From Pseudodesulfovibrio tunisiensis (GTDB lineage Bacteria; Desulfobacterota; Desulfovibrionia; Desulfovibrionales; Desulfovibrionaceae), in assembly GCF_022809775.1 (NCBI RefSeq), contig NZ_CP094380.1, positions 3,447,501 to 3,511,500 of the forward strand: a DNA stretch of 64,000 nucleotides, read 5' to 3'. The translations under genes and the position numbers were made by a program. Positions 41,745 to 50,776 of the stretch are shown piece after piece (within the stretch, counting starts at the first letter, position 1; every line of letters starts with the position of its first letter). The notes under the pieces are model-generated. The model did no database searches, was not told the origin of the DNA, and saw only the letters and a list, made by a program, of their open reading frames with translations.

Positions 41745-44193
41745 GGTTTTCCGCCTGCCGGAAGAAGTTGTCCACGGCCTTGTCCACGTCTTCCCCGGAA
41801 TTGAGGCTCATGTCCATGAGTCGGGTCACGGCCATGAGATAGCCGAGACGGGCCAGCCGCTTGCGCGTGTCGTTTTCATCCATGCGCGCGCATTTGGCGT
41901 CCAGCAGGTCGCCCTTTGCGGAAACCTCGAAACCGTAGCGTTCCAGAATTCGGGTTATGAAGGCGAGCCGGAGCACCCGGTTGTCCATGGCTGCACCGCC
42001 CCCCTTGAACCGGAAGGAAATGTAGTTGGCCCCGGGATCGTTGCCGCACACCGTATCCACCACCGAAAAGTGGTAGCCGAACCGGACCATGAGGTGCAGA
42101 TAGTCGTCGGAGATGAGTGCATAGCTGGCCAGCAGCTTGGAATCGAAGCGGAATATGCCGCCGCTCATCCTGTCGAATTCCTCCCAGTCCATGTGCGTGA
42201 GCCGGTTGGACCAGGGGACGCGCGGGTCGGCCAGCCCGTACCACAATGCCCACATGGGGCGGCTGCGGATGTCGTCAGCCGAGACTTCCCTGGAGTTGAC
42301 TCCTGCTCCCTCGAACAGGCCGTCGCCCAGATCAAGCACGTACATGACGATGGGCAGGCTGGTGGTGAGACGTTTTGCCCCGCCCATGCCGCGTCCGGTC
42401 TTGTCCACCAGAGTGAACATCTCGCCGACCGCCTTTTCATGGCAGAACCGCACCACGTCATGCAGGGAGCGGCAACCCACGGGCGAAAAATTGCGCGCAG
42501 CCGGATCGGTCAGATTCAGTTTCACGGTCAGGGGAATGATGGGCTTGTACTGGGCAAGGGAGTGCTCGGGCGCGGCCTTGCGCTGCATGGCCCGGGTCAG
42601 GACCTCCTCCACGCATCCCTCGTAGACCGAGCCGGTAGCACCGTCCACGGTCACGAGTTGGCCTTCGGGCAGGGACTCCATGGGGTAGTCGCCGATGAGT
42701 ACGGGAATGCCTGCCTCCCGGGCCACCGAGGCAAAATGGCTGGCCCGGCTGCCCGTGTGCGCGATCACTGCGTTCAGGCTGCCCACGAAACCGGCCAATG
42801 CAGGCTTGAGCATGGGCGTGACCACGACCGCGCCATCCGGGATGTTGGCAAAATCCGCGCCAGTGGCGGCATGGTATATCTCGCCGCATCCCGCGCCGCC
42901 GGATGCGCGTTCCATTTGCTGCGCCAACGGTTTGGCGAGAATGCAGTGGTCGGACTGTCCGGCCTCTTCACGTTCGGATTGCAGGGGCCGGGTTTGGAGA
43001 ATGAATATCTTGCCCGTGGAATCTATGGCCCATTCCACGTCCTGAGGACCGTCGAGACGCTTTTCCAGGTGCATGGCGATGCGGCCCAGTTTGCGCAGGT
43101 CATCCGGATCGGGCATGCCCTGCTGGTCCGGATCGCATCCTTCGATGGGCTCTGGCTGCTTGTCACGGGTCAGGGTCGCCTTGATCGGGCGGGCGCTGCC
43201 GTCGACAAGGGAGTTGCCCAGACCGCGTACCGCATAGACGCCCATGGTGCGTCCCTGTTCGCCCTTGCAGTCCGGGTCGTCCGTATAGATGACTCCGGCA
43301 TGTTCGGCCTCGACCATGGGCAGGATGAGCACGGCCATGGCCGTATCCGAGTCGGTCAGGCCGTGGGTGATGCGGTAGGATACGGCTCTCGGGCAGTACT
43401 TGCCCGCCAGCACGCGCTTGTAGGCTTCCACCGCATCGTTGGGGTGCACGTCGAGTTCGCTGGCGTACTGGCCGGCAAAGGAAATGTCGCCGTCTTCGGA
43501 AAGCGCGCTGCTGCGTACTGCGATCAGGTCGTCCTCGCCGATGATTTCGGACACGCCCAGCCGGATGCCTCGGGCGATTTCCTCGGGAACCTCGCCTTCC
43601 AGAATCAGTTCCTGCATTTCCAGAGTGAGCTGGGCCAGAAGATTGCGATCGCCGACCACCATGCGGCGGAGCCGTTTTTCCATGTCCGGGCCGAGCCCGT
43701 TGCTCTCGATGAAATAATGGAACGCATTGGCCGTGACCACGAATCCCGGGGGAACCGGCGCGTTGGCATCGCGCAGGGCGCGGGCCAGATTGGAGGCCTT
43801 GCCTCCGGCAAGCCGACGCGCGTCCGCAGCCTCGGCAAGGGACAGGATGAAGGGCGGCCCGGCCTCGGGCTGGTCCAGTTCCAGAGCCATGCGCACGTAG
43901 AAATCGATCTTGCGGTAATATTCGGGCAGGTCCATGTACTGGCCCGGATTCATCTCCACAAGCTGCCCGGCCATGTTGCCGACGGCAGCGGAGAGGCGTG
44001 AACAGAGCCATGCCGCGCGTGTGCGGTCCGCAAGCACGTCGCCGTAGAACAGCTCTTCCAGATCCGCTATCAGTTGCAGGGCGATGTTGTCCTGGGCGAG
44101 CAGGGTCTTGAACGCCTCGTACTTGCGTCGGAGCAGGGTGCCCGGGGCGAATATCTGATAGGTCCAGTGCTTGAAGAGCTGTTTCGCGTCCAT
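41725..44193 (-). CDS. PEP-synthase-like phosphotransferase with non-standard C-terminus
   Basis: 822 residues. An N-terminal region of about 100 residues is followed by a PEP/pyruvate-dikinase ATP-binding domain (GGKASNLARAL, RSSALSEDGDISFAGQYAS, FILQTRPLQSE) and the mobile phospho-His domain with HTGSRASHFASVARE near 480. In true PEP synthases a TIM barrel for pyruvate follows; here residues 550-822 lack its motifs and match nothing I know. The protein therefore probably phosphorylates something other than pyruvate, as rifampicin phosphotransferases do. It lies between a response regulator and a phosphatase, which suggests a signalling phosphotransfer role (inference). Confidence 0.75.
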   Translation of the reverse strand: MDAKQLFKHWTYQIFAPGTLLRRKYEAFKTLLAQDNIALQLIADLEELFYGDVLADRTRAAWLCSRLSAAVGNMAGQLVEMNPGQYMDLPEYYRKIDFYVRMALELDQPEAGPPFILSLAEAADARRLAGGKASNLARALRDANAPVPPGFVVTANAFHYFIESNGLGPDMEKRLRRMVVGDRNLLAQLTLEMQELILEGEVPEEIARGIRLGVSEIIGEDDLIAVRSSALSEDGDISFAGQYASELDVHPNDAVEAYKRVLAGKYCPRAVSYRITHGLTDSDTAMAVLILPMVEAEHAGVIYTDDPDCKGEQGRTMGVYAVRGLGNSLVDGSARPIKATLTRDKQPEPIEGCDPDQQGMPDPDDLRKLGRIAMHLEKRLDGPQDVEWAIDSTGKIFILQTRPLQSEREEAGQSDHCILAKPLAQQMERASGGAGCGEIYHAATGADFANIPDGAVVVTPMLKPALAGFVGSLNAVIAHTGSRASHFASVAREAGIPVLIGDYPMESLPEGQLVTVDGATGSVYEGCVEEVLTRAMQRKAAPEHSLAQYKPIIPLTVKLNLTDPAARNFSPVGCRSLHDVVRFCHEKAVGEMFTLVDKTGRGMGGAKRLTTSLPIVMYVLDLGDGLFEGAGVNSREVSADDIRSRPMWALWYGLADPRVPWSNRLTHMDWEEFDRMSGGIFRFDSKLLASYALISDDYLHLMVRFGYHFSVVDTVCGNDPGANYISFRFKGGGAAMDNRVLRLAFITRILERYGFEVSAKGDLLDAKCARMDENDTRKRLARLGYLMAVTRLMDMSLNSGEDVDKAVDNFFRQAENHEDSQA

Positions 44194-44199
44194 GGTTTC

Positions 44200-44559
44200 C
44201 TACCTTGCCAGAACGTCTTCGACCTTGGTTTCCAGCTCGTCCTTGTCAATGGGCTTGACGCAGTATTCGTCGGCGCCCAGACGCAGGGAATCACGCGCGG
44301 TCTCCAGAGTGGGATAGCCGGTCAGCATGATGGCCCGGACTGTGGGATTGGCTTTCTTGATTTCCTCCAGCACTTCCACGCCGGTCATCTTCTTGAGCTT
44401 GATGTCCAGAATGGCCAGATCGACCTCATGTTCGGCAACGTGGCGAATCGCGTCTTCCTCTTCGGTAAAGGCGTCCACGTTGTGCCCTTTGCGCTCCAGA
44501 ATGCGTTTGACCAGTATGCCTGCGTCCATGACGTCGTCGAGAACGAGTATTTTTGCCAT
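44200..44559 (-). CDS. Single-domain response regulator
   Basis: 119 residues forming a receiver domain only: ILVLDDV, LAILDIKLKKMTG (phosphorylated Asp), MLTGYP and a KPID Lys turn. It starts three bases after the kinase gene's stop, so the two form a cognate pair. There is no DNA-binding output, so it probably acts by protein contact, perhaps on the PEP-synthase-like protein encoded six bases further on. Confidence 0.9.
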   Translation of the reverse strand: MAKILVLDDVMDAGILVKRILERKGHNVDAFTEEEDAIRHVAEHEVDLAILDIKLKKMTGVEVLEEIKKANPTVRAIMLTGYPTLETARDSLRLGADEYCVKPIDKDELETKVEDVLAR

Positions 44560-44562
44560 AAG

Positions 44563-46635
44563 TTAATTCTCCTCGGTAGGTTGCGAGGCTACGCGCTTGT
44601 ACGTGCCCAGGTCCAGGGGAAGGTGGACTTCGAACAGGGTTCCCGGTCCGCGTTCGGGCGCACCCGGACGTTCCGGAAAACGGAAGTCCGTGGGAACCGG
44701 ACTCGCGGCGGTGATTTCGCCGCCATGGTCCTCGATGATGCCGAAGGACACGGACAGGCCGAGTCCGGTGCCGACGCCAACGGGCTTGGTGCTGAAGAAC
44801 GGGTCGAATATCTTGCGCAGCGTGTCTTCGGCAATGCCGGAACCGCTGTCCGCCACCATGATGGACACCTTGCCGTTGGGCGTGTCCAGTTCGGTGCGGA
44901 CCACGATGGTTCCGCCGTCCTCGGGCATGGCGTCCCGGGCGTTGTTGAGCAGATTGATCCAGACCTGCTTCAGCTTTTCCGGGTCGCCGTAGATGATGGG
45001 GAACCGATCATCCAGTTCGGTAAGAATTTCCGTGCGGTCCAGACTGAAGGTATGGGCCACGAGCCGAACCGCCTCCATGACCGAATTGTTGAAGCACATT
45101 TCGCGTTTCTGCGATGCTGCGGAACGCGAGAAGCCCAGCAGGTCGGCCACGATCTTGCGGCAGACCTTGGCCTGACTTTCCACGGTCCGGAGGTCCTGAT
45201 GAATCTGGCTTTCCGGGTCCAGATCCTCCTGAAGGAGCTGGACATAGCCCAGTATGATGCCGAGCGGGGTGTTGATTTCATGCGCCACGCCACCGGCGAG
45301 CTGACCAAGGGCTTCCATCTTCTGGGCCTGAATGAGCTGCGCTTCGTACTGCTTGATGTCGGAAATGTCGCGGTCCGTGCGCAGCAGCCCCACGATGTGG
45401 TTCTTGTCGTCCTGGATCGGGATGCAGACCACGTGGAACCAGCGTTCCTTGTCACCTTCCATGATCTGAATCTGCTTGTCGATGCGCGTGCCCGATTCCA
45501 GGATGTCGCGCGCGTCCAGATGGCGTTCCTCGGCCACTTTTTCCGGGAACAGGTCGAAGTCGGTCTTGCCTTCGATTCCCGCAAGACTCAGGCCCACGGA
45601 TTCGGCAAAGCTGCGGTTCGCGCCCTGATACCGCATCCGGGTGTCCATGAGAGATACCCGGTCCGGGGTGCCGTCCAGCAGGGTGCGCATGAGTCGCTGC
45701 TGGTCGCGGAGGTTGGTTTCCGCGTCCCGAAGTTCGTCGATGTGCGTCTTCAGGGTCAGGGACATGACATCGAAGGTTTCGGCCAGATCCTGCAATTCGT
45801 CACCGGCGTTTTCCCGGTACACGGCGCAGGCGCGGCAGGAATCCAGACCGCAGGGAAACGCTGCGGGCGGGCATTCCGGACACATGGTGCCCGCAATGTA
45901 CCAGCAGCGGCGGCGGGTTTCGCCGTATGCCGGACAGTCCTTGAGTTCGCAACGGCGCATTTCCCAGCAGTTCACGCCGGACGGGGAGCCCATGTCCGGG
46001 TCCAGATTCCCCTTGAGCATTTCCTCGGCATGGCGCCGCAGATCGCCGAGTCTGCGCGTGACGCGCCGGGCGAACAGGGTGGCCAGCGCAGTTGCCAGAA
46101 ACAGGCCGCCGCCGAACAGAATGGCCAGCGCCGTGACCAGTTCCCGGACAGAGGCGTTGATGCGCGTCTTGGAAAGCCCGACGCGTACCGTGCCGAGCCG
46201 TTTGCCCGTGACCGACACCGGGGCTGCGAAATCATAGATGCGCAGCTTCTTGTCCGCCAGAAGCTGGATGTGGACGTGCACACCGTCCCTGACCGAATTG
46301 GCCTTGATCAGGTCGATCGGGAATCCCTTGTGATAACTGTGGGCCAGAACATGGCCTTCCGAGTCCTGTACAAAGGCGTAGACCACGTCGCCCACGAGCA
46401 CCTGCTCGTCCACCATGTCCTTGAGGCGGAGAAAGTCTCCGGCAAGCAGGGGCTCAACGGCTCGGGTGGACAGACTTTCGGCTCGGGCCGAGCCGCGCTT
46501 CTTGCTTTCCTCGACCAGCGCCTTGGCCGTCATCCTGCCCACCAGAGGCAGCAGCACCAGCGCCATGGCCACCACGATGGCCGTGATGCCCAGATTGAGC
46601 TTGGTGCGGAATTTGAGTCGTGCAAGCGGACGCAT
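44563..46635 (-). CDS. Membrane sensor histidine kinase with Cys-rich insert
   Basis: 690 residues: helix 1 (about 13-35), periplasmic sensor, helix 2 (170-190), HAMP-like linker, a Cys-rich module (CWEMRRCELKDCPAYG...CWYIAGTMCPECPP...CRACAVY, about 220-275), coiled coil, PAS (290-410), kinase core with AGGVAHEINTPLGI, NLLNNARDAMP, DSGSGI and GTGLGLSVSFGI. The Cys module recurs in deltaproteobacterial kinases and may bind metal or sense redox. The upstream gene for a periplasmic binding protein, three bases away, may supply the ligand signal. Confidence 0.88.
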   Translation of the reverse strand: MRPLARLKFRTKLNLGITAIVVAMALVLLPLVGRMTAKALVEESKKRGSARAESLSTRAVEPLLAGDFLRLKDMVDEQVLVGDVVYAFVQDSEGHVLAHSYHKGFPIDLIKANSVRDGVHVHIQLLADKKLRIYDFAAPVSVTGKRLGTVRVGLSKTRINASVRELVTALAILFGGGLFLATALATLFARRVTRRLGDLRRHAEEMLKGNLDPDMGSPSGVNCWEMRRCELKDCPAYGETRRRCWYIAGTMCPECPPAAFPCGLDSCRACAVYRENAGDELQDLAETFDVMSLTLKTHIDELRDAETNLRDQQRLMRTLLDGTPDRVSLMDTRMRYQGANRSFAESVGLSLAGIEGKTDFDLFPEKVAEERHLDARDILESGTRIDKQIQIMEGDKERWFHVVCIPIQDDKNHIVGLLRTDRDISDIKQYEAQLIQAQKMEALGQLAGGVAHEINTPLGIILGYVQLLQEDLDPESQIHQDLRTVESQAKVCRKIVADLLGFSRSAASQKREMCFNNSVMEAVRLVAHTFSLDRTEILTELDDRFPIIYGDPEKLKQVWINLLNNARDAMPEDGGTIVVRTELDTPNGKVSIMVADSGSGIAEDTLRKIFDPFFSTKPVGVGTGLGLSVSFGIIEDHGGEITAASPVPTDFRFPERPGAPERGPGTLFEVHLPLDLGTYKRVASQPTEEN

Positions 46636-46637
46636 GA

Positions 46638-47582
46638 CTATTTCAACCCCAGTTTGCCGGCCAGTTCCCTGACCGGGTCGTAATCCTGGTCAATGGCCGG
46701 GATGATGCCGCGGAATCCGGCTGTCTTCAGGATTTCCGCCTGAGACTGGTCCACCGGGGTCAGTCTGAACATGGCCTCGGCAATGCGGTGGACCACTGTC
46801 GGGTCCAGCCCCTTGCGCGCCGCGTACACCCATCCCGGATAGGGACGGGTTTCGGCCAGCACGCGCAGGTCGTCCAGATTGATTCTGCCGCGCACCACGT
46901 CCAGGGTGCCCTTGCGGATCGTGCCGATGTCGTAGGCCCCGGCGTATACGGCGAGCACGACCTTTTCCTGCTTGCCGCCCGGGCCGGGCGCGAATGCGAC
47001 CTCGGAAAAGTCGTCGCGTCGGATGTCGTGATCATAGAAAAGGCCCAGCGGGAACAGATACCCTCCGGCCGATCCCGGGTCCACCGCAATCCATCGCTTG
47101 CCCCGGCACTGGTCTATGTTCCTCACCGTGGGGTTGTCCTTGCGGCAGATGATCTGTCCGCGAAAATCCGGTTTGCCCGAGGGCTCCACCACCCGGGCGA
47201 ACGCCTTGGCTCCGGCCTGTGCCAGCTTGATGTAGATGAACGGGTTGGAATAGGATATGTCGATTTCCCCGCGTTCCACCATCTTGATGTGTTCGTCGAA
47301 GGTGTCCGGGAATATCTGCTTCAGGGGCAGGCCGGTTTCCTGACGAAGATATTCGAGCAGCCTGCGGTGGCGCTGGAACGAGACCGTGTGTGCGTATTGG
47401 GGCAGGTAGGCATAGGTGATGGCATCGCCGGACCGTGCTGCCGTGATGGTTTCGCGTTTGGACAGGTCCACCTCGACCGTGGGTTCGCTGTCCGTGCATC
47501 CCGCGAGGAAGGCGAGCAGCAGGACGGCGGCCACCAGTGGCGCCGCAAGTTTCGTATGGAGTTTCGAGAGGTTTCCGGTCAT
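46638..47582 (-). CDS. PhnD-like periplasmic binding lipoprotein
   Basis: 314 residues with a lipoprotein signal ending LLAFLAGC and the phosphate/phosphonate-binding fold PhnD: YAYLPQY, LLEYLRQETGLPLK, DISYSNPFIYIKLAQ, GKRWIAVDPGSAGGYLFP. No permease or ATPase gene accompanies it, so it more likely serves as the sensor input of the neighbouring kinase than as a transporter part. This arrangement (orphan PhnD-like protein plus membrane kinase) occurs in other signal systems. First gene of the five-gene operon; its start is preceded by a 138-base divergent promoter region. Confidence 0.85.
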   Translation of the reverse strand: MTGNLSKLHTKLAAPLVAAVLLLAFLAGCTDSEPTVEVDLSKRETITAARSGDAITYAYLPQYAHTVSFQRHRRLLEYLRQETGLPLKQIFPDTFDEHIKMVERGEIDISYSNPFIYIKLAQAGAKAFARVVEPSGKPDFRGQIICRKDNPTVRNIDQCRGKRWIAVDPGSAGGYLFPLGLFYDHDIRRDDFSEVAFAPGPGGKQEKVVLAVYAGAYDIGTIRKGTLDVVRGRINLDDLRVLAETRPYPGWVYAARKGLDPTVVHRIAEAMFRLTPVDQSQAEILKTAGFRGIIPAIDQDYDPVRELAGKLGLK

Positions 47583-47720
47583 TGTCGATCTGCCTGCTGC
47601 TGACGGTTTCCTGCGAGTCTTGGTGGAACAGTATACGGCCCGGAGCCGATGAAATCAAACGACTTGGCAATCCCGGTGTTTGGCCGTAATGAATACGCAA
47701 CACGAACGGAGCGAAAAAAT

Positions 47721-48239
47721 ATGTCTGACAGTTTCAAAGTCCCGATGAAACCTTGGGTATTGACCTTGTTTCTTCTCTTTGTGGCCGTGACTGCCGGTCT
47801 GGTTGTCTGGAGTTTCCGCTCCGGATTCCTCTGGACTGCCATATGCCTCATAGCCGTGGCCGCCCCCCTGTCCCTGCTCTACTGGTACATGCTGTACGTG
47901 AATCCGCATCGCACGAGCATTGCCGTGGCCGAGGAAGGCTTGCTGCTGGCGGCTCCGCCCTTTGCCAGCGCCGTGATCCCCTGGGCCTCGGTAAGCCGCG
48001 TGTTCCGGGCCAGCCTTCATGATCCCGAACTGGCCGTGAAAAAGAGCGTGCGTCTCATGAATTTCGCTGGATATCGTTCCGGCATCGTGCTGCTGGAATC
48101 CGGCCCCGAGGCCGTGATCGTGGCCAATGGTCCCGAGGTGCTCGGCATTCAGACCGAGGATCGCTACTACCTGCTCGGCCCCAGCGATCTGGACGGGCTG
48201 GTTCAGGCCGTGGAATCCAGAAAACCCGCCGACGTGTAG
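47721..48239 (+). CDS. Membrane-anchored PH-like domain protein
   Basis: 172 residues from ATG 47721 (GGAGCG upstream). Two membrane helices (about 13-32 and 36-58) are followed by a beta-rich domain of 110 residues with AEEGLLLAAPPFASAVIPWASVSRVFR and YYLLGPSDLDGLVQAVE. This resembles bacterial PH domains (bPH_5 type) in membrane proteins of unknown role. It is divergent from the PhnD-kinase operon and has its own terminator. Confidence 0.65.
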   Translation: MSDSFKVPMKPWVLTLFLLFVAVTAGLVVWSFRSGFLWTAICLIAVAAPLSLLYWYMLYVNPHRTSIAVAEEGLLLAAPPFASAVIPWASVSRVFRASLHDPELAVKKSVRLMNFAGYRSGIVLLESGPEAVIVANGPEVLGIQTEDRYYLLGPSDLDGLVQAVESRKPADV

Positions 48240-48262
48240 TTTCGGCAAACGCTGCTTTCCCG

Positions 48263-48296
48263 AGCGCTGTCCGGTTTGTCCGGGCAGCGCTTTTTT
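48263..48296 (+). terminator. Intrinsic terminator of the PH-like gene
   Basis: AGCGCTGTCCGG (48263-48274) and CCGGGCAGCGCT (48280-48291) form a 12-bp stem with one wobble pair, followed by a run of six T. Confidence 0.88.
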
Positions 48297-48395
48297 CATG
48301 GGCATGGCACGGAGTCGTGGCGCAGTGTGTTTTGCCCACGGCTCTGCGTCGGGCTCGGCAAGGGACGGTTCCCACGCATGGGACTGAAACGCGAA

Positions 48396-48432
48396 ACCGC
48401 CCGGCACAGGGATGTTTCGTGTGCCGGGCGGT
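48396..48432 (-). terminator. Hairpin terminator behind the minus-strand membrane protein gene
   Basis: ACCGCCCGGCACA (48396-48408) and TGTGCCGGGCGGT (48420-48432) form a perfect 13-bp stem with an 11-base loop and short T stretches on both strands. It lies 28 bases after the stop of the gene at 48460. Confidence 0.75.
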
Positions 48433-48459
48433 TTTCGCATGGTTGGGAAAAATGTCGGA

Positions 48460-49083
48460 TCATTCACCGGAGGCCGATTGGCCTGCCAGACGCTGCCGTT
48501 CATCGACAAGGTCCTGAAAGCTCATCAGCTCTTCCGGAGACTCGTTTTCCTTGATCTTGCGCTGAATGGTGCGGAACACGGGCAGAAACCGCTTGGACTT
48601 GGCGAACGCGATTCTGACCAGAATGTATACGGGGATGAACAGGAATGCAGGTCCCACACTGCCGAGCCAGGGCATGATGAAATCCACTTTGCCGAAACGG
48701 TAGGAAAGCCAGCCGATGGCAAAGGGCACAATCCACAGGGACGAGGCGAACAGCGCAAGATGCGCGAAGAAATTCTTGCCGAACGCTTCGTTGGCAATGG
48801 AGTTGCAGGCTTTGTACGCGGCCTTGTTCTTCACGGCCAGAGCCTTGATGGAGAGATTGTGATTCTGCACCATCTCCCTGTCGATGCCCGAGAAGTGCTT
48901 CTTGTTCAGGAAATAGACTCCGGCCATGCACAGTTCGCCGATCATCGTGGCGGCCAGGGCGACCCAGACAAGGCCGAGCGTGAAACCGATGTACGGATTC
49001 TCGGGAATGCGGAAGACCCAGATGAGAAACGGGTCGAGAAAATCGTAGATTTGCGTGCCGGTAATATTCATGTCGTTTTCCAT
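48460..49083 (-). CDS. Small integral membrane protein paired with TauE permease
   Basis: 207 residues with about four membrane helices (35-65, 105-135, 140-165 and near the middle) and a charged C-terminus (KSKRFLPVFRTIQRKIKENE). I cannot name the family. It lies 42 bases downstream of the TauE/SafE permease gene, separated by a GC hairpin, and is likely its accessory subunit or co-regulated partner. An alternative start is ATG 49071 (MNITGT). No metal or haem motif is visible. Confidence 0.7.
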   Translation of the reverse strand: MENDMNITGTQIYDFLDPFLIWVFRIPENPYIGFTLGLVWVALAATMIGELCMAGVYFLNKKHFSGIDREMVQNHNLSIKALAVKNKAAYKACNSIANEAFGKNFFAHLALFASSLWIVPFAIGWLSYRFGKVDFIMPWLGSVGPAFLFIPVYILVRIAFAKSKRFLPVFRTIQRKIKENESPEELMSFQDLVDERQRLAGQSASGE

Positions 49084-49084
49084 G

Positions 49085-49110
49085 CCGGGGCCGTCCGAAG
49101 ACGGCCCCGG
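49085..49110 (-). other. Intercistronic hairpin
   Basis: CCGGGGCCGTC (49085-49095) and GACGGCCCCGG (49100-49110) form a perfect 11-bp stem with loop CGAA, a stable tetraloop, between the permease and the small membrane protein gene. It probably stabilises or differentially sets expression of the two parts of the mRNA. Confidence 0.7.
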
Positions 49111-49125
49111 AAAGGTATGTACGGT

Positions 49126-50253
49126 TTACGGCCAGATGCTGATGCCGAAGAAGCCCTTGAGAGTGTAGCGCATGCCGACGTAGGCCGCCAGCACGATGAA
49201 GATGCGCTTCAGCCAGATGTCCGGGATGTACTTGGAGGTGCGGGGACCAACCATGGAACCGATCACGATGCCGATGAGCTCGGCGCCGATCAGGGACCAC
49301 TGGACCGGGGTTTCCTTGAGCAGCATGTAGGAGGCGATGGAGTTGCACATGCCCACGAACACGGCCATGGCGGAGGTGCCTGCCACCAGATACATGGGCA
49401 GACCGGCCACGGAGGTCAGGAAGGGCACGAGCAGGAAGCCGCCGCCAACACCCAGAAAGGAGGCCAGCGCTGCGATGATGAAACCGCCGACGACCGGGAT
49501 CAGGGGATTGAAGGAGAATTCCACGCCGAAGAAGGTGAATTCGCAGCGGGTCGGGGTGAAGGACTTCACCTTGACGCCCATCTCGGCCATGTCGATCTGC
49601 GCGCCGTCATGCTGCTTCTTCACGGCGTCCTCGAACGCCTTTGCAGCGGCCTTGGCTTCCTTCTTCTTGCCCTGCGCGGCCGGGGTGGTCTCGTAGAACA
49701 GGTAGCAGCCCAGGAACAGGACGAACAGGCCGAAGTAGCCGAGGTAGGCCTTCAGGCTGATCTTGCCGGCGGTGAGCCAGGGAACCAGCCAGGAACCGGC
49801 AACCGAACCGATGGCCAGGGCGATGCCCAGCGGAGCCACGAGACGGCCGGCCTTCCAGTAGTTGAAGGTGGACAGGGCAGCGGAGCAGCCGACCAGCCAC
49901 TGGTTGGACACGCGGATGGAGTCGGTCACGACCTTGTTCAGCTTGATCTTGCCGAAACCCTTGGCGTAGTCGCCGAGGCCGTAGATGGTGATGTGGCCGA
50001 CACCGGCCATGATGCCGCCGAATGCGCCGACAGTGGAGAAGATCCAGCCAACCCAGATCGCCCAGACAAGGCCGAGGATCACGTTGAGCTGCGGAGCGCC
50101 TTCAATGCCCAGATAGCCGGGCTCGCCCGAGAGCTTGCCCAGATCCTTGGCCTCGGCGATGGCGTCGGACAGCCGGTCGGCCATGGCCGGCTCGGCCCAG
50201 ACGGCCACAGCCAGTACGGCGAGGAGAAGAAGAATTCTTTTGGAACGTAACAC
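49126..50253 (-). CDS. TauE/SafE-family anion permease with periplasmic N-terminus
   Basis: 375 residues: signal peptide (ending EPAMADR), then eight or so membrane helices. Two related blocks, FGGIMAGVGHITIYGLG and FLGVGGGFLLVPFLTS, are typical of TauE/SafE exporters of sulfonates, sulfite or sulfoacetate. A cytoplasmic loop of about 60 charged residues (160-215) is unusual. In a sulfate reducer next to Mo/Fe-S oxidoreductase subunits, sulfite or thiosulfate export/import is a reasonable guess. Confidence 0.85.
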   Translation of the reverse strand: MLRSKRILLLLAVLAVAVWAEPAMADRLSDAIAEAKDLGKLSGEPGYLGIEGAPQLNVILGLVWAIWVGWIFSTVGAFGGIMAGVGHITIYGLGDYAKGFGKIKLNKVVTDSIRVSNQWLVGCSAALSTFNYWKAGRLVAPLGIALAIGSVAGSWLVPWLTAGKISLKAYLGYFGLFVLFLGCYLFYETTPAAQGKKKEAKAAAKAFEDAVKKQHDGAQIDMAEMGVKVKSFTPTRCEFTFFGVEFSFNPLIPVVGGFIIAALASFLGVGGGFLLVPFLTSVAGLPMYLVAGTSAMAVFVGMCNSIASYMLLKETPVQWSLIGAELIGIVIGSMVGPRTSKYIPDIWLKRIFIVLAAYVGMRYTLKGFFGISIWP

Positions 50254-50323
50254 CGTTGCCTCCTACTTTGTTTTTGGTTGAAACATACACCCCCCGGGAA
50301 TGGGTACCCGGTAGAACACGTGA

Positions 50324-50776
50324 TTACTTGCCGCGCACGAAAGTGAGTGCCTTGGCCGTGCACCCCGTGACGCATGCCGGTTCCAGCCCGGCGTCAACGC
50401 GGTCCACGCAAAAATCGCATTTCATGATCCTGTTGGTCGCCTGATTGTAGACCGGCACGCTCCAGGGGCAGGCCTCCACGCAGGCCTGACAGCCGTCGCA
50501 CTTGTCGGCGTCAAGCAGGACCAGGCCGTCCTTTTCCCGGACATACAGCGCGCCCGTGGGACATGCCGGGACACACAGAGGCTTCTTGCAGTGTCTACAG
50601 TTCACGTACTTGAGTTTGGCGGTGGGCTTGCCATCCTCGTCGGGGATCGGGCCTTCCTTTTCCATGCGGTTCAGGGAGAGCCCCCGGGGAATGCCGTTCT
50701 TCACCTTGCAGTGAACAAGGCAGGCGTCACAGGCTATGCAGCGATTCTTGTCAAATTTGATGCGGTAGATGGCCAT
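50324..50776 (-). CDS. Ferredoxin-type electron-transfer subunit (DmsB/PhsB-like)
   Basis: 150 residues with four Cys groups: CIACDACLVHC, CRHCKKPLCVPACP, CDGCQACVEACP and CDFCVDR...CVTGC, enough for up to four [4Fe-4S] clusters, as in the B subunits of molybdopterin oxidoreductases. No signal peptide. It is divergent from a molybdopterin oxidoreductase gene (336 bases apart), its likely partner. It is co-oriented with the TauE permease gene 70 bases downstream. Confidence 0.88.
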   Translation of the reverse strand: MAIYRIKFDKNRCIACDACLVHCKVKNGIPRGLSLNRMEKEGPIPDEDGKPTAKLKYVNCRHCKKPLCVPACPTGALYVREKDGLVLLDADKCDGCQACVEACPWSVPVYNQATNRIMKCDFCVDRVDAGLEPACVTGCTAKALTFVRGK

